Positions 9,273 through 15,010 of a DNA stretch of 37,818 nucleotides are shown here, one piece after another (position 1 is the first letter of the stretch; each line of letters opens with the position of its first letter). Position numbers and translations under genes: made by a program. Under the pieces are notes generated by a model that did not search any database, was not told where the DNA came from, and was given only the letters and a program-made list of their open reading frames with translations. This DNA comes from Clostridia bacterium (GTDB taxonomy: Bacteria > Bacillota > Clostridia > Lachnospirales > Anaerotignaceae), in NCBI GenBank assembly GCA_029098265.1, contig JAQXNZ010000125.1, positions 1 to 37,818 on the forward strand. Reading direction: 5' to 3'.

Positions 9273-9284
9273 CAGTAAAAATGT

Positions 9285-9313
9285 TTGTATTATTACAGCT
9301 ATTGGTTTATAAT
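9285..9313 (+). promoter_or_regulatory. Promoter of the DUF1858 gene
   Basis: TTGTAT (9285-9290) and perfect TATAAT (9308-9313) with a 17-base spacer, about 44 nt upstream of the ATG at 9357. Confidence 0.75.
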
Positions 9314-9356
9314 ATACAAAAAGCTTATATGCTATATTTTCAAGGAGGATATACAA

Positions 9357-9563
9357 ATGGACAAAAAAGTAACTAAAGATACACTTATCGGAGATATGCT
9401 TATGATAGACAGAGGAATCGGTGTTATCCTTATGCAGTCAGGTATGCACTGTGTAGGCTGCCCTTCATCAGCAGGCGAGACACTTGACGAGGCTTGTGCC
9501 GTTCACGGCATGGATGCCGACAAGGTACTTGCAGATATCAACGAATACCTTGCAAATAAATAA
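9357..9563 (+). CDS. DUF1858 domain protein (small redox-disulfide/Cys-pair protein)
   Basis: A 68-residue protein; nearly all of it is the DUF1858 domain, also called the hybrid-cluster-protein-associated redox disulfide domain. The signature SGMHCVGCPSSAGETLDEAC contains the conserved CxxC pair (Cys32 and Cys35) and a third cysteine. Related domains occur beside or fused to anaerobic redox proteins; a thiol-redox or metal role is likely but unproven. I chose ATG at 9357 because AAGGAGG ends 8 bases upstream; an in-frame upstream start would add 24 hydrophobic residues with no ribosome binding site. It has its own promoter and a following hairpin, so it looks monocistronic. Confidence 0.88.
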   Translation: MDKKVTKDTLIGDMLMIDRGIGVILMQSGMHCVGCPSSAGETLDEACAVHGMDADKVLADINEYLANK

Positions 9564-9588
9564 GCTATAAAGCATTAGACTAAAAATT

Positions 9589-9639
9589 AAGAGGGTGTTC
9601 CAAACTGTTTTTTATATCACAGCTAAGGGACACCCTCTT
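9589..9639 (+). terminator. Long hairpin after the DUF1858 gene, probable terminator
   Basis: Arms at 9589-9601 (AAGAGGGTGTTCC) and 9627-9639 (GGGACACCCTCTT) pair over 12 of 13 positions around a 25-base loop. The downstream tract is only weakly T-rich, so termination may be inefficient. The hairpin arm sequence resembles the glmS terminator (GAGGGTGTCC). Confidence 0.55.
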
Positions 9640-9684
9640 GATATTATAATATACATATATTCTATATGGCAAGGCGGTGTAAGA

Positions 9685-9837
9685 ATGGATCAAATGAATA
9701 ATCAAGAACTTTGCATTTTACTTAACGGTATTCTTGCTTTGCTTGAAACAGACAATGTTGATAAGGCTAAAGAGGTTATCAAGAAAGGTATAATACGTAT
9801 TGATAAGGAAATGACATCGAACACTAAACAGGGCTAA
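9685..9837 (+). CDS. Small hypothetical protein (50 aa)
   Basis: Starts with ATG at 9685, preceded by AAGGCGG, and encodes a 50-residue, mostly helical, slightly charged peptide beginning MDQMNNQELCILLNGILALL and ending TSNTKQG. I do not recognise a family. A hydrophobic patch near residues 9-20 could be a short amphipathic helix; it is too short and too interrupted for a confident membrane span. It lies between the DUF1858 terminator hairpin and another terminator-like hairpin 14 bp after its stop, so it appears to be its own unit. Coding status rests on a plausible start site, uninterrupted frame and boundaries, not on homology. Confidence 0.5.
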   Translation: MDQMNNQELCILLNGILALLETDNVDKAKEVIKKGIIRIDKEMTSNTKQG

Positions 9838-9850
9838 AACACAGTTAGAG

Positions 9851-9877
9851 GGACAGTATACAAGTGCTGTCCTTTTA
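9851..9877 (+). terminator. Intrinsic terminator after the 50-aa gene
   Basis: GGACAG (9851-9856) pairs with CTGTCC (9867-9872) around a 10-base loop, followed by TTTTA. A short but plausible terminator 14 bp after the stop codon. Confidence 0.6.
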
Positions 9878-9911
9878 TAGTGTGTATTAATCAATATCCA
9901 CACTACACAAT

Positions 9912-9946
9912 AAAAAAGAGTACATCTACCACAACCAGATGCACTC
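9912..9946 (-). terminator. Intrinsic terminator on the minus strand, for the ABC-F transcript
   Basis: On the minus strand GAGTGCATCT (9946-9937) pairs with AGATGTACTC (9927-9918), with one G-U pair and a 9-base loop, then six T (9917-9912). It is 220 bp past the ABC-F stop codon, so that messenger would carry a long 3' untranslated region. Confidence 0.75.
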
Positions 9947-9977
9947 TAAAAAGGTGATGATACTACGACACCGATTT

Positions 9978-10067
9978 GTCCATATATGCAATATGACAAC
10001 CGGCATATTACCGATTGTCATATTGCGTTCCCTAGTGACTTTGAAACTTGGGAATACATATATGAAC
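9978..10067. other. Three-way-junction inverted-repeat structure in the 9838-10168 gap
   Basis: An outer helix (9978-9987 with 10058-10067, 9 of 10 pairs) encloses two hairpins. The first has a perfect 12-bp stem (GCAATATGACAA at 9988-9999, its complement at 10015-10026). The second pairs TTCCC (10028-10032) with GGGAA (10050-10054). It lies in the 3' untranslated stretch of the ABC-F gene. A 9-bp direct repeat ACACTACAC flanks the wider segment (9900-9908 and 10066-10074). It may be a small RNA structure or a remnant of a miniature element. No reading frame is credible here. Confidence 0.45.
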
Positions 10068-10136
10068 ACTACACTTAATACTAATCACATATCCTATACA
10101 AAATCAAATCTAAAAATGAAGGAATTCATATCTTAG

Positions 10137-10168
10137 TTTAAACAGGTTAAAACCATGTTTTCGACTTA
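10137..10168 (+). repeat. Degenerate fragment of the ~178-bp structured intergenic repeat
   Basis: These 32 bases match positions 29706-29737 of the full copy beside yabE at 27 of 32 positions, covering the lead-in and helix IV. The 11-base right arm and its 3' A are intact (TGTTTTCGACTTA), while the left arm has decayed. The match stops at the base immediately before the ABC-F stop codon (10169-10171 on the minus strand). Confidence 0.7.
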
Positions 10169-12088
10169 TCAGCTGTTTGCTTCCTCCCACTTTTCATAGA
10201 GTTCTTCAAGACGGCCTTCAAGCTCTGTCTTTTCATCGAAAAGCTCTTTAAGACGGGCGGAGTCGGCGCTTATTTCTGGGTCAAACATCAGCGAATCCAG
10301 CTCTGCTATGCGGGATTCTGTTTTTTCTATTTCTTCCTCGGCCTTTTTTATTTCATTGGCCTTTTTTCTTGCCTTTGCCTGTTCTTCCTTCTGGGTCAGC
10401 CAGTCGCTTTTTGTGGCTGATATATTCTGCGGCTTCTGCTCTGCGGGCTTTCCTGCATTTTCAAGCTCTGCAAGACGCTCTTTTTCGGCCTTTTTCTCAA
10501 GGTAGTAGGTGTAATTGCCCAAATACTGGGTAACGCCGTCTCTTGAAAGCTCCAGCGTGCGCTCGGCGGTCTTATCAATAAAATATCGGTCATGGGATAT
10601 ATAGAGCACAGTGCCGTCATAGCTGTTTATGGCGTCCTCAAGAATTTCTTTGGAATACATGTCCAGATGGTTGGTAGGCTCGTCCAGTATAAGGAAGTTC
10701 GACTTGGACAGCATTATCTTTGCCAGTGATACACGTCCCTTTTCGCCGCCTGACAGAGAGCCTATTGTTTTGAACACATCGTCCTCGGTGAAAACAAAGG
10801 CCGCAAGTACGTTCCTTATTTCGCCGTTGGTCATGTTGGGGTAGGCGTTGTGTATCTCGTCAAATATGGTGTTTCTGTCGTCCAGCTCGTGGTGCTCCTG
10901 GTCGTAGTAGCCGGGATTTACGTTGACACCCAGTGCTGTTTTGCCGCCGTCGGGTGAGAGACTGCCCAGTATTATCTTGAAAAGCGTACTTTTTCCTATG
11001 CCGTTGGGGCCGATTATCGCAACCTTTTCTCCTCTTTTTATCTCAAAGGATACATTGGAGAACAGCTTGTTGGAGCCGAAGCTCATGGACAGATTTTCAA
11101 CGGAAAGCACGTCGTTGCCGCTCTGTATTCTTGGAGTAAGACGGAAGTGCATTTTTTCGGGAAGATTTTCGGGCCTTTCCAACCTGTCCATCTTTTCAAG
11201 AGCCTTTTCTCGGCTCTCGGCACGCTTTATGGACTTTTCGCGGTTGAACTGGCGGAGGGTCTTTATGACCTCCTCCTGATGGCGTATTTCCTTCTGCTGA
11301 TCGGCATACTGCTTGAGCTGTGCTGCCCTTGCAGCGTCCTTCTGTCTTATGAAGAAAGAATAGTTGCCGTTATAGACAGTGGATTTTCCGTTTTCAATAT
11401 CGATTATTTTGGTGACTGTGCGGTCAAGAAAATATCGGTCATGGGATATAATGAGCACAGCACCCGTATAGCCTCTCAAAAAGTCCTCCAGCCACTGTAT
11501 GGATTCTATGTCCAAATGGTTTGTAGGCTCGTCCAGAAGCAGTATGTCGGGACGGGAAAGCAGCAGCCTGCCCAAAAACACACGGGTCTTCTGACCGCCG
11601 GAGAGGGTGCATACCTTCTGACTGTACTCATCCTCGCTGAAGCCTAAGCCCTTCAGAACGCCCTTTATGCGGCTCTGATAGCTGTAGCCGTCGGACTCCT
11701 CAAACTGCTGCTGAAGTCTGGCATACTGTGCCATAAAGCTGTCATATTCGCTGTCAGACAGGGAAGACATTTTTTTCTCCATGTCCCTGAGGCTTTCCTC
11801 CAGCTTGAATATGGGCTCGAATACGGACAGCATTTCTTCGTAAACGGTCTTTTCGGAACGAATGTCTATATTCTGTTCCAGATAGCCGATGGAAACGTCC
11901 TTCGGTATGTAAAGCTGACCGTCATCGTGGGAAAGCTGATCTGTTATTATTCTGAAAAGTGTAGTCTTGCCTGCGCCGTTTACGCCGACTATGGCGGCCT
12001 TTTCCTTATCCTCGAGATTGAATGTTATTTTTTTAAGGATCACATCTGTGCCGTAGCTTTTTGATATATCCTTACACGAAAGTATCAT
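10169..12088 (-). CDS. ydiF: ABC-F family ATPase (YdiF/Uup-like)
   Basis: A 639-residue soluble protein with two ABC ATPase domains and no membrane segment. Domain 1 has GVNGAGKTT at about 35-43, LSGGQKTRVFLGRLLL and LLLDEPTNHLD; domain 2 has GPNGIGKST near 358, LSGGEKGRVSLAKIM and LILDEPTNHLD. A basic, charged linker (about 240-320) and a long C-terminal coiled coil (about 550-639) are typical of the YdiF/Uup subgroup. ABC-F proteins act on the ribosome, modulating translation or relieving stalls; this subgroup is not a known resistance class. In Bacillus ydiF lies close to rex (ydiH), and here it is divergent from rex, which supports the symbol. Its 3' end abuts a repeat fragment. Confidence 0.88.
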   Translation of the reverse strand: MILSCKDISKSYGTDVILKKITFNLEDKEKAAIVGVNGAGKTTLFRIITDQLSHDDGQLYIPKDVSIGYLEQNIDIRSEKTVYEEMLSVFEPIFKLEESLRDMEKKMSSLSDSEYDSFMAQYARLQQQFEESDGYSYQSRIKGVLKGLGFSEDEYSQKVCTLSGGQKTRVFLGRLLLSRPDILLLDEPTNHLDIESIQWLEDFLRGYTGAVLIISHDRYFLDRTVTKIIDIENGKSTVYNGNYSFFIRQKDAARAAQLKQYADQQKEIRHQEEVIKTLRQFNREKSIKRAESREKALEKMDRLERPENLPEKMHFRLTPRIQSGNDVLSVENLSMSFGSNKLFSNVSFEIKRGEKVAIIGPNGIGKSTLFKIILGSLSPDGGKTALGVNVNPGYYDQEHHELDDRNTIFDEIHNAYPNMTNGEIRNVLAAFVFTEDDVFKTIGSLSGGEKGRVSLAKIMLSKSNFLILDEPTNHLDMYSKEILEDAINSYDGTVLYISHDRYFIDKTAERTLELSRDGVTQYLGNYTYYLEKKAEKERLAELENAGKPAEQKPQNISATKSDWLTQKEEQAKARKKANEIKKAEEEIEKTESRIAELDSLMFDPEISADSARLKELFDEKTELEGRLEELYEKWEEANS

Positions 12089-12123
12089 ATTATTTCACTC
12101 CGATAATGAATTTTGTTAAAAAA

Positions 12124-12152
12124 ATTATAACAGATTGAGTCAAATATGAAAA
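12124..12152 (-). promoter_or_regulatory. Candidate promoter of the ABC-F gene
   Basis: Minus-strand TATAAT (12129-12124) preceded at 17 bases by TTTTCA (12152-12147), about 36 nt before the ATG. The -10 is perfect and the -35 is weak. Confidence 0.5.
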
Positions 12153-12161
12153 GGGTTTACG

Positions 12162-12191
12162 TTGACAATAGACAAAGTTCGGTGATATACT
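12162..12191 (+). promoter_or_regulatory. Promoter of rex
   Basis: Perfect TTGACA (12162-12167) and TATACT (12186-12191) with an 18-base spacer, about 32 nt before the rex ATG. No Rex-type operator (TTGTNAA-N4-TTNACAA) is seen over it. Confidence 0.8.
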
Positions 12192-12223
12192 ATAGCTAAT
12201 AAGTAAGTGAGGAGTCTTGTTTT

Positions 12224-12877
12224 ATGGATGGCGAAAAGAAAATATCAAGTGCTGTAATCAACAGATTACCGCGATATTACAGATATTTGGGCGATTTGCT
12301 TGAAAGCGATATTACTAGGATTTCGTCCAAGGAACTTAGTGAAAAAATGAACATAACAGCTAGCCAGATTCGTCAGGATCTTAACAATTTCGGCGGCTTC
12401 GGTCAGCAGGGCTACGGATATAACGTAGAGTACTTATACAATGAAATAAAGAAGATTCTCGGCCTTGACAGAGTTTATAACCTTATTGTTGTCGGCGGCG
12501 GAAACATAGGACAGGCCCTTGTGAATTATACGAGCTTTGAAAAAAGAGGTTTTGTTATAACCGCTGTTTTTGATGTTAATCCGAGACTTATCGGCATGTC
12601 CATAAGGGGCGTTGAAATATACGATGTCGATATGATGGAGGACTATGTAAAGAGCAATAAGGTTGACGTTGCCATACTTACGCTTCCCAGGTCACAGGCG
12701 GCAAAGGCGGCTTCAGACCTTGCATCATGGGGTGTAAAGGGCATTTGGAACTTCTCACATGTGGACCTTGACCTTCCCAAGGAGGTTGTTGTTGAGAACG
12801 TACATCTTACGGACAGCCTTATGACACTCCTTTACAAAATAAATGAGGTCAATAACGAATCTGAAATGAATTCATAA
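12224..12877 (+). CDS. rex: Redox-sensing transcriptional repressor Rex
   Basis: A 217-residue protein of normal Rex length. The N-terminal winged helix (about 10-80) includes AVINRLPRYYRYL and ITASQIRQDLNNFGGFGQQG, the classic Rex DNA-binding segment. It is followed by a Rossmann domain with VVGGGNIGQALVNY and a D-rich strand (VFDVNP) for NAD(H). Rex dimers bind operators of fermentation and respiration genes when NADH/NAD+ is low and release them when NADH rises. ATG at 12224 is behind GAGGAG. The family suits the fermentative gene set here, but the ldh-type gene at 34-35 kb has no recognisable Rex site upstream. It ends at a good terminator, so it is monocistronic. Confidence 0.97.
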   Translation: MDGEKKISSAVINRLPRYYRYLGDLLESDITRISSKELSEKMNITASQIRQDLNNFGGFGQQGYGYNVEYLYNEIKKILGLDRVYNLIVVGGGNIGQALVNYTSFEKRGFVITAVFDVNPRLIGMSIRGVEIYDVDMMEDYVKSNKVDVAILTLPRSQAAKAASDLASWGVKGIWNFSHVDLDLPKEVVVENVHLTDSLMTLLYKINEVNNESEMNS

Positions 12878-12890
12878 TAATATAAAATGT

Positions 12891-12920
12891 GGGGAGCCGA
12901 AACAGGCTCCCTTATTTTGT
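12891..12920 (+). terminator. Terminator of rex
   Basis: GGGAGCC (12892-12898) pairs with GGCTCCC (12905-12911) around a 6-base loop, followed by TTATTTTG. Confidence 0.85.
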
Positions 12921-12968
12921 GGGCGAATGTGACGAAAATATTAAAAAAATATAGAAATCTCATTAAAA

Positions 12969-12998
12969 TTGTTTACTCTTTGCCGAAAAGGTTATAAA
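12969..12998 (+). promoter_or_regulatory. Candidate promoter of the macrodomain gene
   Basis: TTGTTT (12969-12974) and TATAAA (12993-12998) with an 18-base spacer, about 57 nt before the chosen ATG. Confidence 0.4.
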
Positions 12999-13054
12999 AT
13001 AAATGTTGCAGTACAGTTTTGCTATACGGCTGCAGAAAAAGGAGGAAGAGAGAT

Positions 13055-13573
13055 ATGGGCAAATTTTCGGTTGTAAAGGGTGACATAGTAAAGTCGAAGA
13101 CAGATGCAATTGTAAATGCTGCGAATACGTCTCTTTTGGGCGGCGGCGGTGTAGACGGAGCTATACACAGGGCAGCCGGAAGGGAACTTCTGGAGGAATG
13201 CGAAAAGCTCGGCGGCTGTAAGACCGGAGAAGCTAAAATAACAAAGGGCTATAAGCTCAATGCCAAATATGTTATCCACACACCGGGACCTATTTGGAGA
13301 GGCGGCACATGGGGAGAAGCGGAGCTGCTTGCTTCCTGCTACAGAAACTGTCTTAAGCTTGCCCTTGAGAACGATATAAAAACAATTGCTTTCCCATCAA
13401 TCAGCACGGGAGTATACCGTTTCCCCGTTGAACAGGCGGCGGAAATTGCGGTCAATGAGATAGTAAGCTTTATGTATGAGCATAACGAAATAGAGCAGGT
13501 AAATATGGTATGCTATGATGATACCACTTATAAGGCATATAAAAAGGCCTATGAAAACGCCATAGCACAGTAA
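13055..13573 (+). CDS. Macrodomain protein, probable O-acetyl-ADP-ribose deacetylase / ADP-ribosyl hydrolase
   Basis: A 172-residue single macrodomain of the MacroD/YmdB type. It has the ADP-ribose-binding blocks DAIVNAANTSLLGGGGVDGA with IHRAAG, and the phosphate loop PSISTGVYRFP (about 118-128). MacroD-type enzymes remove mono-ADP-ribose from proteins or hydrolyse O-acetyl-ADP-ribose; the substrate here is not determinable. I chose ATG at 13055 with GGAGGAAG 9 bases upstream; an in-frame TTG at 13019 has no ribosome binding site and would add only basic residues. Flanking terminators make it monocistronic. No sirtuin or ADP-ribosyltransferase gene is nearby that would point to a dedicated partner. 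Confidence 0.92.
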   Translation: MGKFSVVKGDIVKSKTDAIVNAANTSLLGGGGVDGAIHRAAGRELLEECEKLGGCKTGEAKITKGYKLNAKYVIHTPGPIWRGGTWGEAELLASCYRNCLKLALENDIKTIAFPSISTGVYRFPVEQAAEIAVNEIVSFMYEHNEIEQVNMVCYDDTTYKAYKKAYENAIAQ

Positions 13574-13580
13574 GAAACAT

Positions 13581-13608
13581 GGAGATGCCACTTGGTATCT
13601 CCTTTTTT
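13581..13608 (+). terminator. Terminator of the macrodomain gene
   Basis: GGAGATGCC (13581-13589) pairs with GGTATCTCC (13594-13602), one G-U pair, 4-base loop, followed by TTTTTT. Confidence 0.9.
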
Positions 13609-14070
13609 ATATGACGGAAAGCGGCATGCGGAAAGGCATAATTAAGCAGATGATGAATATCATAGAAATATGTTTAAAAAATGCGGATATTTATAGTCAA
13701 TATATAAAAACATATATTTTACCTAACTAAAGGATTTTTTTGTTGAAAATAAATTTGTGTTAGAATTATGTAAACTATTATGCATAATAATGATTTTTTT
13801 ACAAACAGCTTTTACCCAGATATATAAACAGCCTAAAAGGCTTGAAATCGGGATTATGCACAGAGTTACCCACATTATCCACAGATTTTTTCTGTTTAAG
13901 CTATGAATACAATAAACAAAGCCGGACAAAAAATGTATTAGGAAAAGCTTGTTTATATGGGCTTTCGGGATTTGACCAGAATTACAATAAAACAGTGATA
14001 ACTGCCGTTAACTGAATTATGTAAAGTTGACATCGAATATTAAATAAATAACGGATATTTAAAAATAAAA
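13609..14070. other. AT-rich gene-free stretch
   Basis: About 460 bp with no credible reading frame, very AT-rich around 13660-13800. Apart from the DnaA-box-like cluster at 13854-13883 it holds a small hairpin GCCTAAAAGGC near 13831, a near match to a WalR box at 13758-13774 (TGTTAG-N5-TGTAAA), and distant arms AAAGCC / GGCTTT. I see no known RNA family. Confidence 0.5.
13854..13883 (+). promoter_or_regulatory. Cluster of three tandem DnaA-box-like 9-mers
   Basis: TTATGCACA (13854-13862), TTACCCACA (13866-13874) and a perfect consensus TTATCCACA (13875-13883), all in one orientation with starts 12 and 9 bases apart. The first two differ from TTATCCACA at one position each. Such head-to-tail clusters occur at origins, in DnaA-titrating sites and in DnaA-controlled promoters. 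No dnaA, dnaN or rpmH is nearby and genes on both sides point the same way, so an origin is unlikely. Confidence 0.5.
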
Positions 14071-14097
14071 AGAGGAATTCGTAAACTTTTACAGAAT
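14071..14097 (+). promoter_or_regulatory. Sigma-H-like promoter of hpf
   Basis: AGAGGAATT (14071-14079) and ACAGAAT (14091-14097) with an 11-base spacer match the Bacillus sigma-H consensus RnAGGAwWW-N11/12-RnnGAAT at every defined position. The leader to the hpf ATG would be about 105 nt. The Bacillus homologue yvyD is sigma-H (and sigma-B) dependent, which agrees. Confidence 0.6.
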
Positions 14098-14212
14098 ATA
14101 TATATTATAAAAAACAAGGTAGCGGATATACCGTAGATAAGACGGGTAATATCAGACAGCTGTATAGGCAGTCTGTGAGAATATACAGTATCACCCGAAG
14201 GGAGTTGTTATT

Positions 14213-14752
14213 ATGCGTTACAACATCAAAGGAAAAAACATGGAAATCGGCGACAGAACGAGAGAGAAGGTAAGTGCCAAGCTGGACAGAGTTAAAAAGC
14301 TGTTCCCTGAAGACGCCGAGGCAGCCGTTCTGATCAAGAGTGAGAAGCTTGAATATGTTGTTGAGGTAACAATACCTATGTCAAAGAGAGTTGTCAGAGC
14401 GGAGGTTGCATCCGATGATATGATGGCAGCGGTTGACAAGGCTGTAGATATTATTGAAAGACAGATTATCAGATATAAGAAACGTCTTAAGAGCCAGATG
14501 AGAAAGAACGCAGCATTTACGGCTGAGTACGATTCGGTTCCGGTTGCAGAGGAACAGCTTGATGAAGAGCCTTTATATAAGATTGAAAAGAGCAAACACT
14601 TTGAGGTACGTCCCATGTCGGCGGAGGAAGCCGTTATGCAGATGGAGCTTCTTGACCACAGCTTCTTCGTATTCAGAAACGATACCACAGAGGCAATAAA
14701 TGTGGTATACAGGAGAAAAGACGGTTCCTTCGGACTTATTGAGCCGGAATAA
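14213..14752 (+). CDS. hpf: Ribosome hibernation promoting factor, long form
   Basis: A 179-residue long-form HPF. Residues 1 to about 100 are the S30AE/RaiA-like domain (MRYNIKGKNMEIGDRTREKV...), which binds in the decoding centre of the 30S subunit. After an acidic linker (about 105-120), the C-terminal domain (about 122-179; FEVRPMSAEEAVMQMELLDH and RNDTTEAINVVYRRKDGSFG) mediates pairing of ribosomes into inactive 100S dimers. The length is what is expected for Bacillota. ATG at 14213 follows GAAGGGAG. A sigma-H-like promoter and a hairpin-capable leader (CAGAC...GTCTG near 14155-14177) precede it, and a strong terminator follows, so it is an independent stationary-phase-type unit. Confidence 0.96.
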   Translation: MRYNIKGKNMEIGDRTREKVSAKLDRVKKLFPEDAEAAVLIKSEKLEYVVEVTIPMSKRVVRAEVASDDMMAAVDKAVDIIERQIIRYKKRLKSQMRKNAAFTAEYDSVPVAEEQLDEEPLYKIEKSKHFEVRPMSAEEAVMQMELLDHSFFVFRNDTTEAINVVYRRKDGSFGLIEPE

Positions 14753-14792
14753 TCGCCTGTCAAAACAGAAAGAATAAATACTGAAGCCTATT

Positions 14793-14820
14793 CAGCCTGA
14801 CCGTTCGGTCAGGCTGTTTT
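14793..14820 (+). terminator. Terminator of hpf
   Basis: AGCCTGACC (14794-14802) and GGTCAGGCT (14807-14815), a perfect 9-bp stem (10 with the flanking C-G) with a GTTC loop, then GTTTTG. Confidence 0.9.
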
Positions 14821-14919
14821 GATACTTTATAAAAACAATAGATATAGGCTGCTTTTTGGCTGAATGTGTGAATAAGCGGTCATAAAGAGGTTAAATTTTT
14901 CTTAATATAGATTTTTTTA

Positions 14920-14948
14920 TTGCTACCTATTTATAAATCTGTTAAACT
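14920..14948 (+). promoter_or_regulatory. Candidate promoter of secA-prfB
   Basis: TTGCTA (14920-14925) and TAAACT (14943-14948) with a 17-base spacer, about 60 nt before secA. The leader then contains TGTGGATGG and TGTGGAAAA, which loosely resemble reversed DnaA boxes. Confidence 0.45.
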
Positions 14949-15010
14949 ATTGTATTGTGGATGGACTATGTGGAAAAACATCAGTATATAAATAAAGAGG
15001 TGCACATTTA

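Noticed and set aside
12089-12223. Possible Rex operator between the ABC-F gene and rex (TGTTA...TAACA near 12115-12133)
   Set aside because: The arms are 9 bases apart rather than the 6 of a TTGTNAA-N4-TTNACAA site, so the geometry is wrong. No Rex-type site was seen upstream of the ldh-family gene either.
13574-14212. Chromosomal origin of replication at the DnaA-box cluster
   Set aside because: No dnaA, dnaN, rpmH or gid genes are near, genes on both sides run the same way, and no AT-rich 13-mer or DnaA-trio pattern is clear. A DnaA site remains possible.
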